This document shows, in pieces, positions 33,482 to 44,657 of a stretch of DNA of 64,000 bases; within the stretch, counting starts at the first letter, position 1, and each line of letters begins with the position of its first letter. The position numbers and the translations under genes were made by a program. The stretch is from Arachis hypogaea (Eukaryota > Streptophyta > Magnoliopsida > Fabales > Fabaceae): the NCBI RefSeq assembly GCF_003086295.3, contig NC_092048.1:65886841-65950840 (forward strand), read 5' to 3'. The notes under the pieces are model-generated. The model searched no databases, was not told the DNA's origin, and saw nothing but the letters and a program-made list of their open reading frames with translations.

Positions 33482-35028
33482 TGGTGCACGAAATTGTGAT
33501 TCACACTTTTCACAACTCCGCACAACTAACCAGCAAGTGCACTAGGTCGTCCAAGTAATACCTTACGTGAGTAAGGGTCGATCCCACGGAGATTGTTGGC
33601 TTGAAGCAATCTATGGTTACCTTGTAAATCTTAGTCAGGAGATTAATTATGATTATCAGTTTGAATTGCGAAAAATAAAGGAGCATGAAATAAATACTTG
33701 TTATGCAGTAATGGAGAATATGTTGGAGTTTTGGAGATGCTTTGTCTTCTGAATCTCTGCTTTCCCCCTGTCTTCTTCGTCACGCACGCAAGGTTCCTCC
33801 TATGGCAACCTGTGTGTTGGTGGATCACCATTGTCAATGGCTACCATCCGTCCTCTCAGTGAAAAAGGTCCAGGTGCGCTGTCACCGCACGGCTAATCAT
33901 CTGTCGGTTCTCACTCATGCTGGAATAGGATCCATTGATCCTTTTGCGTCTGTCACTACGCCCAACCCATGTGAGTTTGAAACTCGTCTCGTCACAGTCA
34001 TTCAATCCCTGAATCCTACTCAGAATACCACAGACAAGGTTTAGACTTTCCGGATTCTCAAGAATGCTGCCAATGGATTCTAGCTTATACCACGAAGATT
34101 CTGATTAAGGAATCCAAGAGATACTCATTCAATCGAAGGTAGAATGGGAGTGGTTTTCAGGCATGTGTTCATAGGTTGAGAATGGTGATGAGTGTCACAG
34201 ATCATCACATTCATCATATTGAAGTGCGAATTAACAACTTAGATAGAAACAAGCGTGTTTAAATAGAAAACAGAAATAATTGCATTAATTCATCGAGACA
34301 CCGCAGAGCTCCTCACCCCCAACAATGGTGTTTAGAGACTCATGCCATCAAAGAGTACAAAGTTCAGATCTAAAAATGTCATGAGCTGCAAAATAAATCT
34401 CTAAAAGTTGTTTAAACACTAAACTAGTAACCTAGGTTTACAGAAAATGAATAAACTAAGATAATTGGTGCAGAAATCCACATCTGGGGCCCACTTGGTG
34501 TGTGCTGGGGCTGAGACTTAAGCTTCCCACGTGCCTAGGCTGTTTCTGGAGTTGAACGCCAGGTTGTAACCTATTTCTGGCGTTCAACTCCAATCTGTAA
34601 CCTGTTTCTGGCGTTTGACGCCAGACTGCAACATGGAACTGGCGTTGAACGCCAGTTTACATCGTCTATCCTTGAGCAAAGTATAGATTATTATATATTG
34701 CTGGAAAGCCCAGGATGTCTACATTCCAACGCAATTGAGAGCGTGCCATTTGGACTCCTGTAGCTCCTGAAAATTTATTTCGAGTGCAGAGAGGTCAGAA
34801 TCCAACAACATCTGCAGTCCTTTTTCAGCCTGAATCAGATTTTTGCTCAGCTCCCTCAATTTCAGCCAGAAAATACTTGAAATTATAGAAAAACACATAA
34901 ACTCATAGTAAAGTCCAGAAATATGATTTTTATTTAAAAACTAATAAAAATATAATAAAAACTAACTAAATCATACTAAAAACATACTAAAAACAATGCC
35001 AAAAAGCGTATAAATTATCCGCTCATCA
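33482..35028 (-). repeat. Element E 3' LTR
   Basis: 1547 bases. It differs from the 5' LTR by scattered substitutions and by about 24-30 bases near 34435-34460 that are missing from the 5' copy, between short CTA(A)G repeats. Palindrome copies at 34545-34660 are better preserved here (CTGGCGTTGAACGCCAG) than in the C LTR. Confidence 0.92.
34545..34660 (-). repeat. Palindrome copies in the element E 3' LTR
   Basis: Five dyads around a GTTGAACGCC or GTTTGACGCC core, where A, B and C have GTTTAACGCC; the core base differs between subfamilies while pairing of the GGCG/CGCC arms is kept. Confidence 0.8.
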
Positions 35029-36147
35029 CAACACCAAACTTAAATTGTTGCTTGTCCCCAAACAACTGAAAATCAAATAGGATAAAAAGAAGAGAATATA
35101 CAATGAATTCCAAAAACATCTGTGAAGATCAGTATTAATTAGATGAGCGGGGCTATTAGCTTTTTGCTTCTGAACAGTTTTGGCATCTCACTTCATCCTT
35201 TGAAGTTCAGAATGATTGGCATCTATAGGAACTTAGAATTCAGATAGTGTTATTGACTTTCCTAGTTCAGTATGTTGATTCTTGAACACAGCTACTTTAT
35301 GAGTCTTGGCCGTGGCCCTAAGCACTTTGTTTTCCAGTATTACCACTGGATACATAAATGCCACAGACACATGACTGGGTGAACCTTTTCAGATTGTGAC
35401 TCAGCTTTGCTAGAGTCCCCAATTAGAGGTGTCCAGGGTTCTTAAGCACACTCTTTTTTTGCTTTGGATCTCGACTTTAACCGCTCAGTCTCAAGCTTTC
35501 ACTTGACACCTTCACGCCACAAGCACATGGTTAGGGACAGCTTGGTTTAGCCGCTTAGGCCAGGATTTTATTCCTTTAGGCCCTCCTATCTACTGATGCT
35601 CAAAGCCTTGGATCCTTTTTATTACCCTTGCCTTTTGGTTTTAAGGGCTATTGGCTTTTTGCTCTTGCCTTTTGGTTTAAAGAGCTTTTGGCTTTTTCTG
35701 CTTGCTTTTTCTTTTTCTTGCTCTCTTTTTTTTCGCATTTTTTTTTGCAAGCTTTGTTCTTCACTGCTTTTCCTTGCTTCAAGAATCATTTTTATGATTT
35801 TTCAGATTATCAAATAACATTTCTCCTTTTTCATCATTCTTTCAAGAGCCAACAATTTTAACATTCATAAACAACAAATTCAAAAGACATATGCACTGTT
35901 CAAGCATTCATTCAGAAAACAAAAAGTATTGCCACCACATCAAAATAATTAAACTATTTTAAAATTCAAAATTCATGTACTTCTTTTTCTTTTCAGAAAA
36001 CAATTTTCATTTAAGAAAGGTGATGGATTCATAGGACATTCATATCTTTAAGACATAGACACTTAGATACTAGTGATCATATAGTAAAGACACAAACATA
36101 ATTAAACATGAAGCATAGTAAACGAAAAACAGGAAAATAAGAACAAG
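35029..36147 (-). other. Element E 3' non-coding region
   Basis: Homologous to the element B 3' region, including the direct repeats of GCCTTTTGGTTTAAAG type (about 35630-35690) and a T-rich tract. On the minus strand it ends with GTTGTTTG-GGGA-CAAGCAAC and TTTAAGTTTGGTGTTG next to the LTR. No ORF. Confidence 0.6.
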
Positions 36148-36300
36148 GAGATTAAGGAATAGGTCCACCTTAATGAGGGTGGCGTCTTCCTCTTCTTGAA
36201 GAACCAATGGTGCTCTTGAGCTCCTCTATGTCTCTTCCTTGCCTTTGTTGCTCCTCCCTCATAGCTCTTTGATCTGTAGTCAATTGCTCTATCACTGATA
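36148..36300 (-). pseudogene. Remnant of the second ORF in element E
   Basis: Only the last 40-45 codons of the PF20167-like gene survive on the minus strand (QRAMREEQQRQGRDIEEL followed by a serine/arginine-rich end). The upstream conserved hairpin (36348-36367) is kept. The whole N-terminal and central region has been removed by one deletion joining near 36295-36300. Confidence 0.6.
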
Positions 36301-36347
36301 TATGGAAAAACAAAAAACAATGCTTTTACCACACCAAACTTAAAAAG

Positions 36348-36367
36348 TTTGCTCGTCCTCGAGCAAA
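36348..36367 (-). promoter_or_regulatory. Perfect hairpin upstream of the deleted second ORF, element E
   Basis: TTTGCTCG/CGAGCAAA with a 4-base loop. It survives although the ORF it precedes is almost gone. Confidence 0.65.
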
Positions 36368-36520
36368 AGAAGAAAGAAGTGGAGAAGATGGAGGAGATGG
36401 AGGTGTGTGAATGGGTGGGTTTGGGAGGGGAATGGTTTGAATTTGAATGGTGAGGTAGGTGGAGAACCTGTGGGGTCCACAGATCCAAAGGGGTCAAGGA
36501 TGTATCATCCCTGCTCCTAT

Positions 36521-36723
36521 TAGGCGTGTAAACGCCCCTGCAGTACAATCCTGACGTTTAACGCCAGACTGCTGCCTGTTTTTGGCGTTAAACGCCCAAA
36601 TGTAGCCTGTTTCTGGCGTTTAACGCCAGGTTTATGCTTGTTTCTGGCGTTAAACGCCAGCTTGTTGCTTGTTTCTGGCGTTAAACGCCAGACAGATGCT
36701 TGTTTCTGGCGTTTAAACGCCAG
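36521..36723 (-). repeat. Palindrome array, element E
   Basis: Six copies of the GGCGTTTAACGCC dyad, several of them perfect, at the same relative location as in A, B and C. Confidence 0.85.
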
Positions 36724-36874
36724 AATGCTCTTCCTCCAGGGTATGCTGTTTTTAATGCTGTTTTTCATTTTGTTTTTGATTTTTTAGTAGTTTTTATGAC
36801 TTCACATGATCATCAACCTAAAAGAAAGAAAACATAAAATAGCAATAGAAAATAAAGAGATATAGTTAAATAAC

Positions 36875-36920
36875 AATGGGTTGCCTCCCAACAAGCGCTT
36901 ATTTAATGTCAATAGCAAAC
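36875..36920 (-). promoter_or_regulatory. Two-hairpin element, element E (class I)
   Basis: Minus strand GTTGGG-AGGCAA-CCCATT (36875-36892) about 40 bases after the integrase stop. The first hairpin is degraded here (GTTTGCTATTGAC, 36908-36920). Confidence 0.55.
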
Positions 36921-36932
36921 CTTACTGAGCTT

Positions 36933-39503
36933 TTAATCTAGTCTCAGCCTTGAGCATTCTTGCTCAACATTACCTTCAAGATAATGCTTGACTCTCTGTC
37001 CATTAACAATGAACTTCTTATTAGAATCAATGTCTTGAAGCTCCACATGACCATATGGTGACACGCTTGTAATCACATATGGTCCCCTCCACCGGGATTT
37101 CAGTTTCCCTGGGAATAATCTGAGCCTAGAGTTAAATAGCAGAACCTTCTGTCCTGGTTTAAAGACTCTAGGTGACAACTTTCTGTCATGCCACCTTTTT
37201 GCTTTCTCCTTGTAAAGCTTAGCATTTTCGAAAGCAGTGAGTCTGAATTCCTCTAGCTCATTTAGCAGGAGTAATCTTTTTTCTCCAGCTAATCTGGCAT
37301 CAAAGTTTAGGAATCTGGTTGCCCAATAGGCCTTATGCTCCAGTTCCATGGGCAGATGACAGCCCTTACCATACATAAGCTGGTATGGAGAGGTCCCTAT
37401 AGGAGTCTTGAATGCTATTCTGTAAGCCCACAGAGCATCATCCAAGCTTCTCGCCCAATCCTTTCTACGGGTACTTACTGTCCGTTCCAGGATTCTTTTT
37501 AGTTCTCTATTAGAGACTTCAGCTTGCCCATTTGTCTGTGGATGATATGGAGTTGCCACCTTGTGGCTAATTCCATACCGGACTATAGCAGAGTAAAGCT
37601 GTTTGTTGCAGAAGTGAGTGCCCCCATCACTAATTAGTACTCTAGGGACACCAAACCTGCTGAAGGTATGTTTCTGGAGTAACTTCAGCACTGTTTTAGT
37701 ATCATTGGTGGGTGTGGCAACGGCCTCTACCCATTTTGATACATAGTCGACTGCCACCAGAATATAAGTGTTTGGGTTTGATGGTGGGAAAGGTCACATG
37801 AAGTCAATTCCCCATACATCAAACAACTCAATCTCCAAGATTCCCTGTTGAGGCATGGCGTAACCATGAGGCAGATTACCAGCTCTTTGGCAACTATCAC
37901 AGTTACGTACAAACTCTCGGGAATCCCTATAGAGTGTAGGCCAGTAGAAGCCACATTGGAGGACCTTGGTGGCTGTTCATTCACCTCCGAAATGGCCTCC
38001 ATATTGTGATCTATGGCATTGCCATAAGATCCTCTATGCTTCTTCTCTAGGCACACACCTACGGATTATTCCGTCTGCACATCTCTTAAAGAGATAGGGT
38101 TCATCCCACAAGTAGTACTTTGCATCAGTAATTAATTTTTTCTTTTGTTGCCTGCTGTACTCCTTGGGTATGAACCTTGCAGCTTTATAGTTTGCAATAT
38201 CTGCAAACCATGGTGTTTCCTGAATGGCAAACAAATGCTCATCCGAAAAGGTCTCAGAGATCTCAATAAAGGGGGGAAACTCCCCTTTTACTGGTTCTAT
38301 CCGGGACAGATGATCAGCCACTTGGTTCTCTGTCACTTTTCTGTCTCTTATTTCTATATCAAACTCTTGCAGAAGCAACACCCATCTTATGAGCCTGGGT
38401 TTTGAATCCTGCTTTGTGAGTAGATATTTAAGAGCAGCATGATCAGTGTACACAATCACTTTTGATCCTACTAAGTATGATCTAAATTTGTCAATGGCAT
38501 AAACCACTGCAAGCAATTCTTTTTCTGTGGTTGTGTAATTTTTCTGGGCATCATTTAAAACACGGCTAGCATAATAAATGACATGCAGAAGCTTGTCATG
38601 CCTCTGCCCCAGTATTGCACCAATGGCGTGGTCACTGGCATCACACATTAATTCAAATGGTAAAGTCTAGTCTGGTGCAGAAATAATTGGTGCTGTGACC
38701 AGCTTAGCTTTCAGAGTCTCAAACACTTGCAGATACTCTGTGTCAAACACAAATGGCGTGTTAGCAGCTAGCAGATTGCTCAGGGGTTTTGTAATTTTTG
38801 AAAAATCCTTTATAAACCTCTTGTAGAATCCTGCATGCCCCAGAAAGCTTCTGATTGCCTTAACATTGGTGGGTGGTGGTAATTTTTCAATTACCTCTAC
38901 CTTAGCTTGATCCACCTCTATTCCCTTGTTCGAAATTTTATGCCCAAGGACAATTCCTTCAGTCACCATAAAGTGACATTTTTCCCAATTTAGAACCAGG
39001 TTAGTCTCTTGGCATCTTTTCAGAACAAGTGCTAGATGGTTAAGACAGGAGCTAAATGAGTCTCCAAATACTGAAAAGTCATCCATGAAGACTTCTAGAA
39101 ATTTCTCTACCATATCAGAGAAGATAGAGAGCATGCACCTCTGAAAGGTTGCAGGTGCATTACACAGACCAAAAGGCATTCTCCTGTAAGCAAATACTTT
39201 AAAAGGACATGTGAATGCTGTTTTCTCTTGGTCCTATGGATCTACTGCAATTTGGTTGTAACCTGAATAGCCATCCAAAAGGCAGTAATATTGATGACCA
39301 GCTAGTCTCTCTAGCATCTGGTCTATGAATGGTAAAGGAAAATGATCCTTCCTGGTGGCTGTATTGAGCCTTCTGTAGTCAATACACATACGCCACCCTG
39401 TAACTGTTCTTGTGGGAACCAGTTCATTCTTTTTATTATGAACCACTGTCATTCCTCCCTTCTTAGAGACAACATGGACAGGGTCTATAAGTGATACGGG
39501 GCT
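36933..39503 (-). pseudogene. Element E pol: RT palm to integrase C-terminus
   Basis: One minus-strand frame from the plastid insertion to TGA-less end 36933, with stops at 39236, 38669, 38036, 37979 and 37796. RT motifs: RMCIDYRRLN, MPFGLCNAPATFQ and the catalytic FMDDF (near 39080). RNase [15 protein letters not shown] and [11 protein letters not shown]. Integrase: a zinc-binding HHCC region (about 38000-37890), core Asp in GIDFM (about 37800, directly followed by a stop), second Asp in SDGGTHF (about 37625), Glu in QAEVSNRE (about 37525), and a C-terminal GQKVLLFNSRLRLFPGKLKS with KFIVNGQRVKHY. Chemistry of an active relative: RNA-templated DNA synthesis, RNA removal and strand transfer. 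The N-terminal RT fingers lie beyond the plastid insert. Confidence 0.9.
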
Positions 39504-40038
39504 CAACGGGGCCATTTTACAAATTATCTCTCATGGATTTATTGGTGCTGCACTTTTTTTCTTGGCGGGAACAGGTTATGATAGACTACGTCTTCTTTAT
39601 CTTGACCAAATGGGTGGAATGGCTATCCCAATGCCCAAAATATTCACAATTTTCAGTATCTTATCAATGGCTTCTCTTGCATTGCCAGGCATGAGCGGTT
39701 TTGTTGCAAAATTGATGATTTTTTTTGTAATACTAACCAGTCAAAAATATCTTTTAATGACAAAAATACTAATAATTTTTTTAAACACAATTGGAATTAT
39801 ATTAACTCCTATTTATTCATTATCCATGTTACGGCAGATGTTCTATGGATACAAGCTTTTTAATACACCAAACTCGTATTTTTTTTATTCTGGTCCGCGC
39901 GAATTATTTATTTCGATTTCTATCCTTATGCCCGTAATAAGTATTGGTATTTATCCAGATTTTATTTTCTCATTCTCGGTTGACAAGGTTGAAGCCATTC
40001 TATCAAATTTTTTTCTAAATTTTTTTAATGAAAATTAA
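39504..40038 (+). pseudogene. ndhD: ndhD 3' fragment (plastid NAD(P)H-quinone oxidoreductase chain 4)
   Basis: The open frame runs from the insert border to TAA 40036-40038 and encodes about the last 175 residues of the plastid NDH complex subunit NdhD, a multi-pass thylakoid membrane protein. Recognisable stretches: [71 protein letters not shown] and [12 protein letters not shown]. The first 60 percent and all plastid signals are missing, so it cannot function here. The frame has stayed open, which suggests a fairly young insertion, although several residues look changed (for example FVAKL and YFFYSGP). Confidence 0.92.
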
Positions 40039-40109
40039 TACAACCCCCCAAAAAAAGAGAAATAAACCACATAACAAAATTTGAATTAATTATATGTAAA
40101 TATGAATTA

Positions 40110-40436
40110 ATTCAACAAAAGACAGAAACAAATCCACTATCTGTTTTACATCAAGCAATACGTGGAGTAACTCCCGATATAGCAGTAAAAGCAAGACGTG
40201 TAGGCGGATCTACTCATCAAGTTCCCATTGAAATAGGATCCACACAAGGAAAAGCACTTGCCATTCATTGGTTATTAGGGGCATCCCGAAAACGTCCGGG
40301 TCGAAATATGGCTTTCAAATTAAGTTCCGAATTAGTGGATGCTGCAAAAGGGAGTGGCGATGCCATACGCAAAAAGGAAGAGACTCATAGAATGGCAAGG
40401 CAAATAGAGCTTTTGCACATTTTCGTTAATCCATGA
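40110..40436 (+). pseudogene. rps7: rps7 3' fragment (plastid ribosomal protein S7)
   Basis: In frame from the junction: [74 protein letters not shown]. These form the C-terminal two thirds of plastid small-subunit protein S7. Near the end one base is missing at about 40397 (ATGGCAAGGCAAATAG), which shifts the frame so that the normal TAA at 40427-40429 is passed and reading ends at TGA 40434. A 13-base unit CGTTAATCCATGA is tandemly duplicated at 40424-40449. Non-functional relic. Confidence 0.92.
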
Positions 40437-40831
40437 CGTTAATCCATGAATAGGATCTATATAGACACATAGACCCATGGATCCATACATCTCGATCGGA
40501 AAAGAATCAATGGAAAAAGAATCGGAGGTGATCAATATATCTCTCAAAACAAACAAAAAGGAAATGAAAGACGAAACATAAATCATGGATCAACTAAGCC
40601 CTCTCAGGGACTTGCTTAAGAATAAGAAGAATAAGAAAGAGGAATCTTATGTAAATACCATGGAATAAGGTTTGGTCCTATTCATGGGGATTCTATAGAT
40701 ATTCCATTCCAAAAAAAAGAGAAAATTCGAAACAACTGGGATTTTTTGGAGATTGGATGCAGTTACTAATTCATGATCTGACATGTACAGAATGAAAACT
40801 TCATTCTCGATTCTACTAGAATTTTTACCTA
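40437..40831 (+). other. Plastid rps7-ndhB intergenic spacer
   Basis: Non-coding plastid sequence with familiar landmarks (CATACATCTCGATCGGAAAA, CATGGATCAACTAAGCCCTC, CATGTACAGAATGAAAACTT). It stops at GAATTTTTA, which in the plastome directly precedes the ndhB start codon. Confidence 0.85.
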
Positions 40832-41218
40832 GGGGCTATCAGAAATAGGATAGATAATCCCAGCCTCTAGTAACATAGTGACATCTTTCTACACCACCTC
40901 CTTCATGGTGGGATTTAGCCGCCTCTGTGATTAAACCACTAGCTTAGCATCATCCTCCAATAGGATTTTGTGCATGCATCTAGCTGGGCTTATGCCCTTA
41001 AGGTCACTTAAGGACCACCCAAGAGCTGTCTTGTGTGTCCTTAGCACTTGAATTAGTGCTTCCTCTTCCAGTGGGTTTAAAGCAGAGCTTATGATCACTG
41101 AAAAAGTGTCACCTTCTCCCAGAAATGCATATTTCAGGGATGGTAGTAATGGCTTGAGCTCGGGTTTAGGAGGTTTCTCCTCTTCCTGAGGAAATCTCAG
41201 AGGCTCTTTCAGTTCCTC
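40832..41218 (-). pseudogene. Element E pol: region upstream of and into the RT fingers
   Basis: Minus-strand continuation of the gag-protease frame beyond the stop at 41219. It includes LKYAFLGEGDTFSVIISSAL, LGWSLSDLKGISPARCMHKI and LLEAGIIYPISDSP, the standard lead-in to a Ty3 RT. Stops at 40933 (TAA) and 40891 (TAG). It ends exactly at the plastid DNA. Confidence 0.85.
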
Positions 41219-43261
41219 TCAACCCTCCAAATCAGGCTGAACATCTTTAAAGATGTCTTCCAGCTCTGATTCGAGACTCTCAGCCATGTTGACCTCCTCT
41301 ACCAAAGAGTCAATGAGATCAACTTTCATGCAGTCTTTTGGTGTGTCTGGATGCTGCATGGCCTTGACAGCATTCAACTTAAACTCATCCTCATTGACTC
41401 TCAGGGTTACTTCCCCTTTTTGGACATCAATGACAGTTCGTCCAGTTGCTAGGAAAGGTCTTCCTAGAATGAGAGTAGCACTCTTGTGCTCCTCCATTTC
41501 CAGCACTACAAAGTCAGTGGGAAAGGCGAATGGCCCAACCCTGACAATCATGTCCTCAATCACGCCTGATGGGTATTTAATGGAGCCATCAGCAAGTTGG
41601 AGACATATCCGGGTTGGTTTAACTTCTTCAATTAAACCAAGCTTTTTGATAGTGGATGCAGCTATTAAGTTGATGCTTGCCCCAAGATCACATAAAGCTG
41701 TCTTGGTGCAATTACCCTCTAATATGCATGGTATCAGAAAGCTCCCGGGATCTTTAAGCTTTTCTGAAAAGCTTTTCAGAATGACTGCACTACATTCTTC
41801 AGTGAGGAGAACTCTTTCAGTTTCTCTCCAATCCTTCTTATGACTCAAGATCTCCTTCATGAACTTGGCATAAGAAGGTATTTGCTCAAATGCCTCTGCA
41901 AATGAAATCTTTATTTCAAGAGTCCTGAGATAATCTGCAAAGTGAGCAAATTGCTTATCCTGCTCCTCTTGGCGGAGTTTTTGAGGATAAGGTATCTTGG
42001 CTTTATATTCCTCAATCTTAGTTGCTGCAGGTTTATTTCCTACAGAGGTGGTTGGAGAAGCCTTTTTAGAGGGGTTGTTATCAGCACTTGTGTGTGTCTG
42101 ATCCCTCACTGGCATTTGAATGCTAGGGTTAGAAGCTGGAGTGGCGTTGGACGCCAACTCCTTACTTGTTCCTGGCGTTTGAACGCCAAAAATGAGCTTC
42201 CATTGGGCATTTGACGCCAAATCCTTGCTTGTTTCTGGCGTTTGAATGCCAGAGTTATTCCTCTCTGGGCTCTTACTGTCCTCAAAGGGATTTTGGATAG
42301 CAGTTTGTTCTTTTCTTGGCTTCTTGCTGCCTTGAAGTGAGGTATTTAATGTTTTTCCACTTCTTAATTGAATTGCTTGGCACTCTTCTGTTATTTGTTT
42401 TGATAACTGTTGTTCTGTTTGCTTCAACTGTACCTCCATATTTATATTAGCCATTCTTGTGTCTTGTAGTATCTCCTTGAATTCGGCCAGCTGTTTTGTT
42501 AAAAAGTCTAATTGCTGATTGAATTTAGTAATTTGTTCTGCAGGACTGAGTTCAGCAGTTACTATTTTAGCCTCTTCTTTCATGGAAGATTCACTATTTA
42601 GGTACAGATGCTGATTTCTGGCAACTGTATCAATAAGCTCTTGAGCTTCTTCAATTGTCTTTCTCATGTGTATAGATCCACCAGCTGAGTAATCTAGAGA
42701 AATTTGAGATTTCTCTGTAAGCCCATAATAGAAGATGTCTAACTGCACCCATTCTGAAAACATTTCAGAGGGGCATTTTCTTAGCATCTCTCTGTATCTC
42801 TCCCAAGCATCATAAAGAGATTCATTATCTCCTTGTTTAAAGCCTTGGATGTCCAGCCTTAGCTGTGTCATCCATTTTGGAGGGAAGTATTGATTCAGGA
42901 ATTTTTCTGACAGCTGTTTTCATGTCCTTATGCTAGCCTTAAGTTGGTTATTTAACCACCTCTTAGCTTGGTCTTTTATAGCAAATGGAAACAGTAATAA
43001 TCTGTAGACATCCTGATCTACTTCCTTATCATGTACTGTGTCAGCAATCTGTAAAAACTGTGCCAGAAACTCTGTAGGTTCTTCCTGAGGAAGACCGGAA
43101 TACTGGCAACTTTGCTGCACCATGATAATGAGCTGAGGATTCAACTCAAAGCTACTGACTCCAATGGAGGGTATACAGATACTACTCCCATATGAAGCAG
43201 TAGTGGGGTTGGCATATGACCCCAGAGTCCTTCTGGACTGTTCAATTCCACTTAGATCCAT
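41219..43261 (-). pseudogene. Element E gag-protease
   Basis: Frame from ATG 43261 to TGA 41219 with one internal TGA (42922-42920), which replaces a tryptophan-type codon in the gag domain. Retrotrans_gag: LLFPFAIKDQAKRWLNNQ, YFPPKW, SLYDAWERYREMLRKCP. No CCHC knuckle seen. The linker (about residues 250-390) contains a peptide repeat, ETSKDLASNA and GTSKELASNA, that is encoded by palindrome copies at 42141-42252. The protease has CDLGASINLIAAS and LILGRPFLATGRTVIDVQKGE. In an active relative this would be the structural protein and its processing enzyme, read through into pol in the same frame. Longer than the A and C equivalents in the linker. Confidence 0.9.
42141..42252 (-). repeat. Palindrome copies inside the element E gag-protease coding region
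   Basis: Four dyads (GGCGTTGGACGCC, GGCGTTTGAACGCC, GGGCATTTGACGCC, GGCGTTTGAATGCC) lie in frame within the linker and encode the repeated FGVQTPGTSKELASNA-like peptide. It is the same motif as the non-coding arrays. Confidence 0.75.
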
Positions 43262-44634
43262 GATGGAGATAAGGGAATTGATATGAATAGCAAATAGAAT
43301 ATATATTTTTTTATTTTTTTGAAAACCGAAATTAAAATAAAATAAAATAAAATAAAATAAATGGAAAATTAACTATAATTTCAAAAATTTGAAGAAAAAT
43401 AAATAAAAGAAAATTGGAAACTAAATTAATTAATTAAAAAGATTAGAAAAAGATGTGGGTGAGGATTTTCGAAAAATGAAGAGAGAGAAATTGGTTATGA
43501 AGCTTTGAAAAAGATATGTCTTAAAATTAAAGATACTTGTAAGAAAATAAAATAAAATAAAATAAAAGATATGAAAAAGATTTGATTTTAAGATTTGAGG
43601 TTAGAAAAGATAAGATAAGCTAGGTAAGGGAAGATAAGGAATTTAAATTAAAAAGTTTTGAAATTTGAATTTTGAAATTTGAATTTTGAATTTTGGAAGT
43701 TGAAATTTGAAATTTTAAATAAGATAAGATAAGATTTTGAAAAAGATATGATTTTTTTTTGAAAAAGATTTGAATTTTGAATTTTTAAAACTAAGATAAG
43801 ATAAAATAAAAAATTTTAAAATAAAATCTGAATTTTTAGAAAGAAAATTCGAAAAATCAATTAAAATAAAGGAAAAAGATATTTTTGAATTCAATGAGGA
43901 AAGAGAAAAACAATAAAAAGACACAAAACTTAAAATTTTTAGATCTAATGCTCCTTATTTTCGAAAATTTGGAGGAAAAATACCAAGGAACACCAAACTT
44001 AAAAATTTTAAGATCAAAACACAAGAAAGACTCAAGAACACCTTGAAGATTCACAAGAACACGAAGAACAAAAAGTCAAAGACTCAAAGGACTCAAGAAC
44101 ATAAAAAAAAAGAACACCAAACTTAAAATTTTTAGAAAACCAAAAACTAATTTTCAAAAATTAAATAAGAACTAACAAGAAAACACCAAACTTAAAACTT
44201 GACACAAGATTTAATCAAAGAAAAATTATTTTTGAAAAGATTTTAGAAAGAAAGACTCAAAGGAGCAACTATTCACAAGAACATAGACACAACGCTCTAG
44301 CCAATTGAGTTATAAATTTAAAGTGTTTTAACAAGGTGTTTAATGTATAAAAATATTTTATTTTTTTTTAGATACCAATAATTCTAGAATGCATAAGAAA
44401 AACAAGAAAAATCACAAAACAAGAAAAATAAAAGATCAAACAAGGAAAATAAACAAGAACAACTTGAAGATTAAGAAAGAACAATGAACACAAATTCAAA
44501 AATTTAAAAGAAAAATAAAATAAGGATTTTAAAATTTTAACCAAAAACAATAATAGAAGACTCTAAACCAAAAAGAAAATTTTTTCCTAATCTAAGCAAC
44601 AAAATAAACCGTCAGTTGTCCAAACTCGAACAAT
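43262..44634 (-). other. Element E leader, AT-rich
   Basis: Very A/T-rich, with AAATAAAATAAAATA and AAGATAAGATAAG micro-repeats and four CACCAAACTTAAAA(T/C) boxes (about 43923, 43990, 44115, 44190). No ORF. Confidence 0.6.
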
Positions 44635-44651
44635 CCCCGGCAACGGCGCCA
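44635..44651 (-). promoter_or_regulatory. Primer binding site (tRNA-Asp type), element E
   Basis: Minus strand TGGCGCCGTTGCCGGGG, identical to the A site. Confidence 0.87.
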
Positions 44652-44657
44652 AAAACT

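Larger units (their letters stand above)
39504..40831 (+). other. Nuclear plastid DNA (NUPT) inserted into element E pol, chimeric
   Basis: About 1.33 kb of plastome-derived sequence interrupts the RT domain of E between its ISDSP and VHVV segments. It consists of the 3' end of ndhD plus downstream spacer (39504-40110) joined to the 3' half of rps7 with the rps7-ndhB spacer (40110-40831). ndhD lies in the small single-copy region and rps7 in the inverted repeat, so the two were joined outside the plastome. GGGGCT flanks the insert on both sides (39498-39503 and 40832-40837). Confidence 0.9.

Noticed and set aside
39504..40436. Functional ndhD and rps7 genes, or a plastid contig
   Set aside because: Both genes are truncated, come from non-adjacent plastome regions and sit between two halves of one retrotransposon pol gene.
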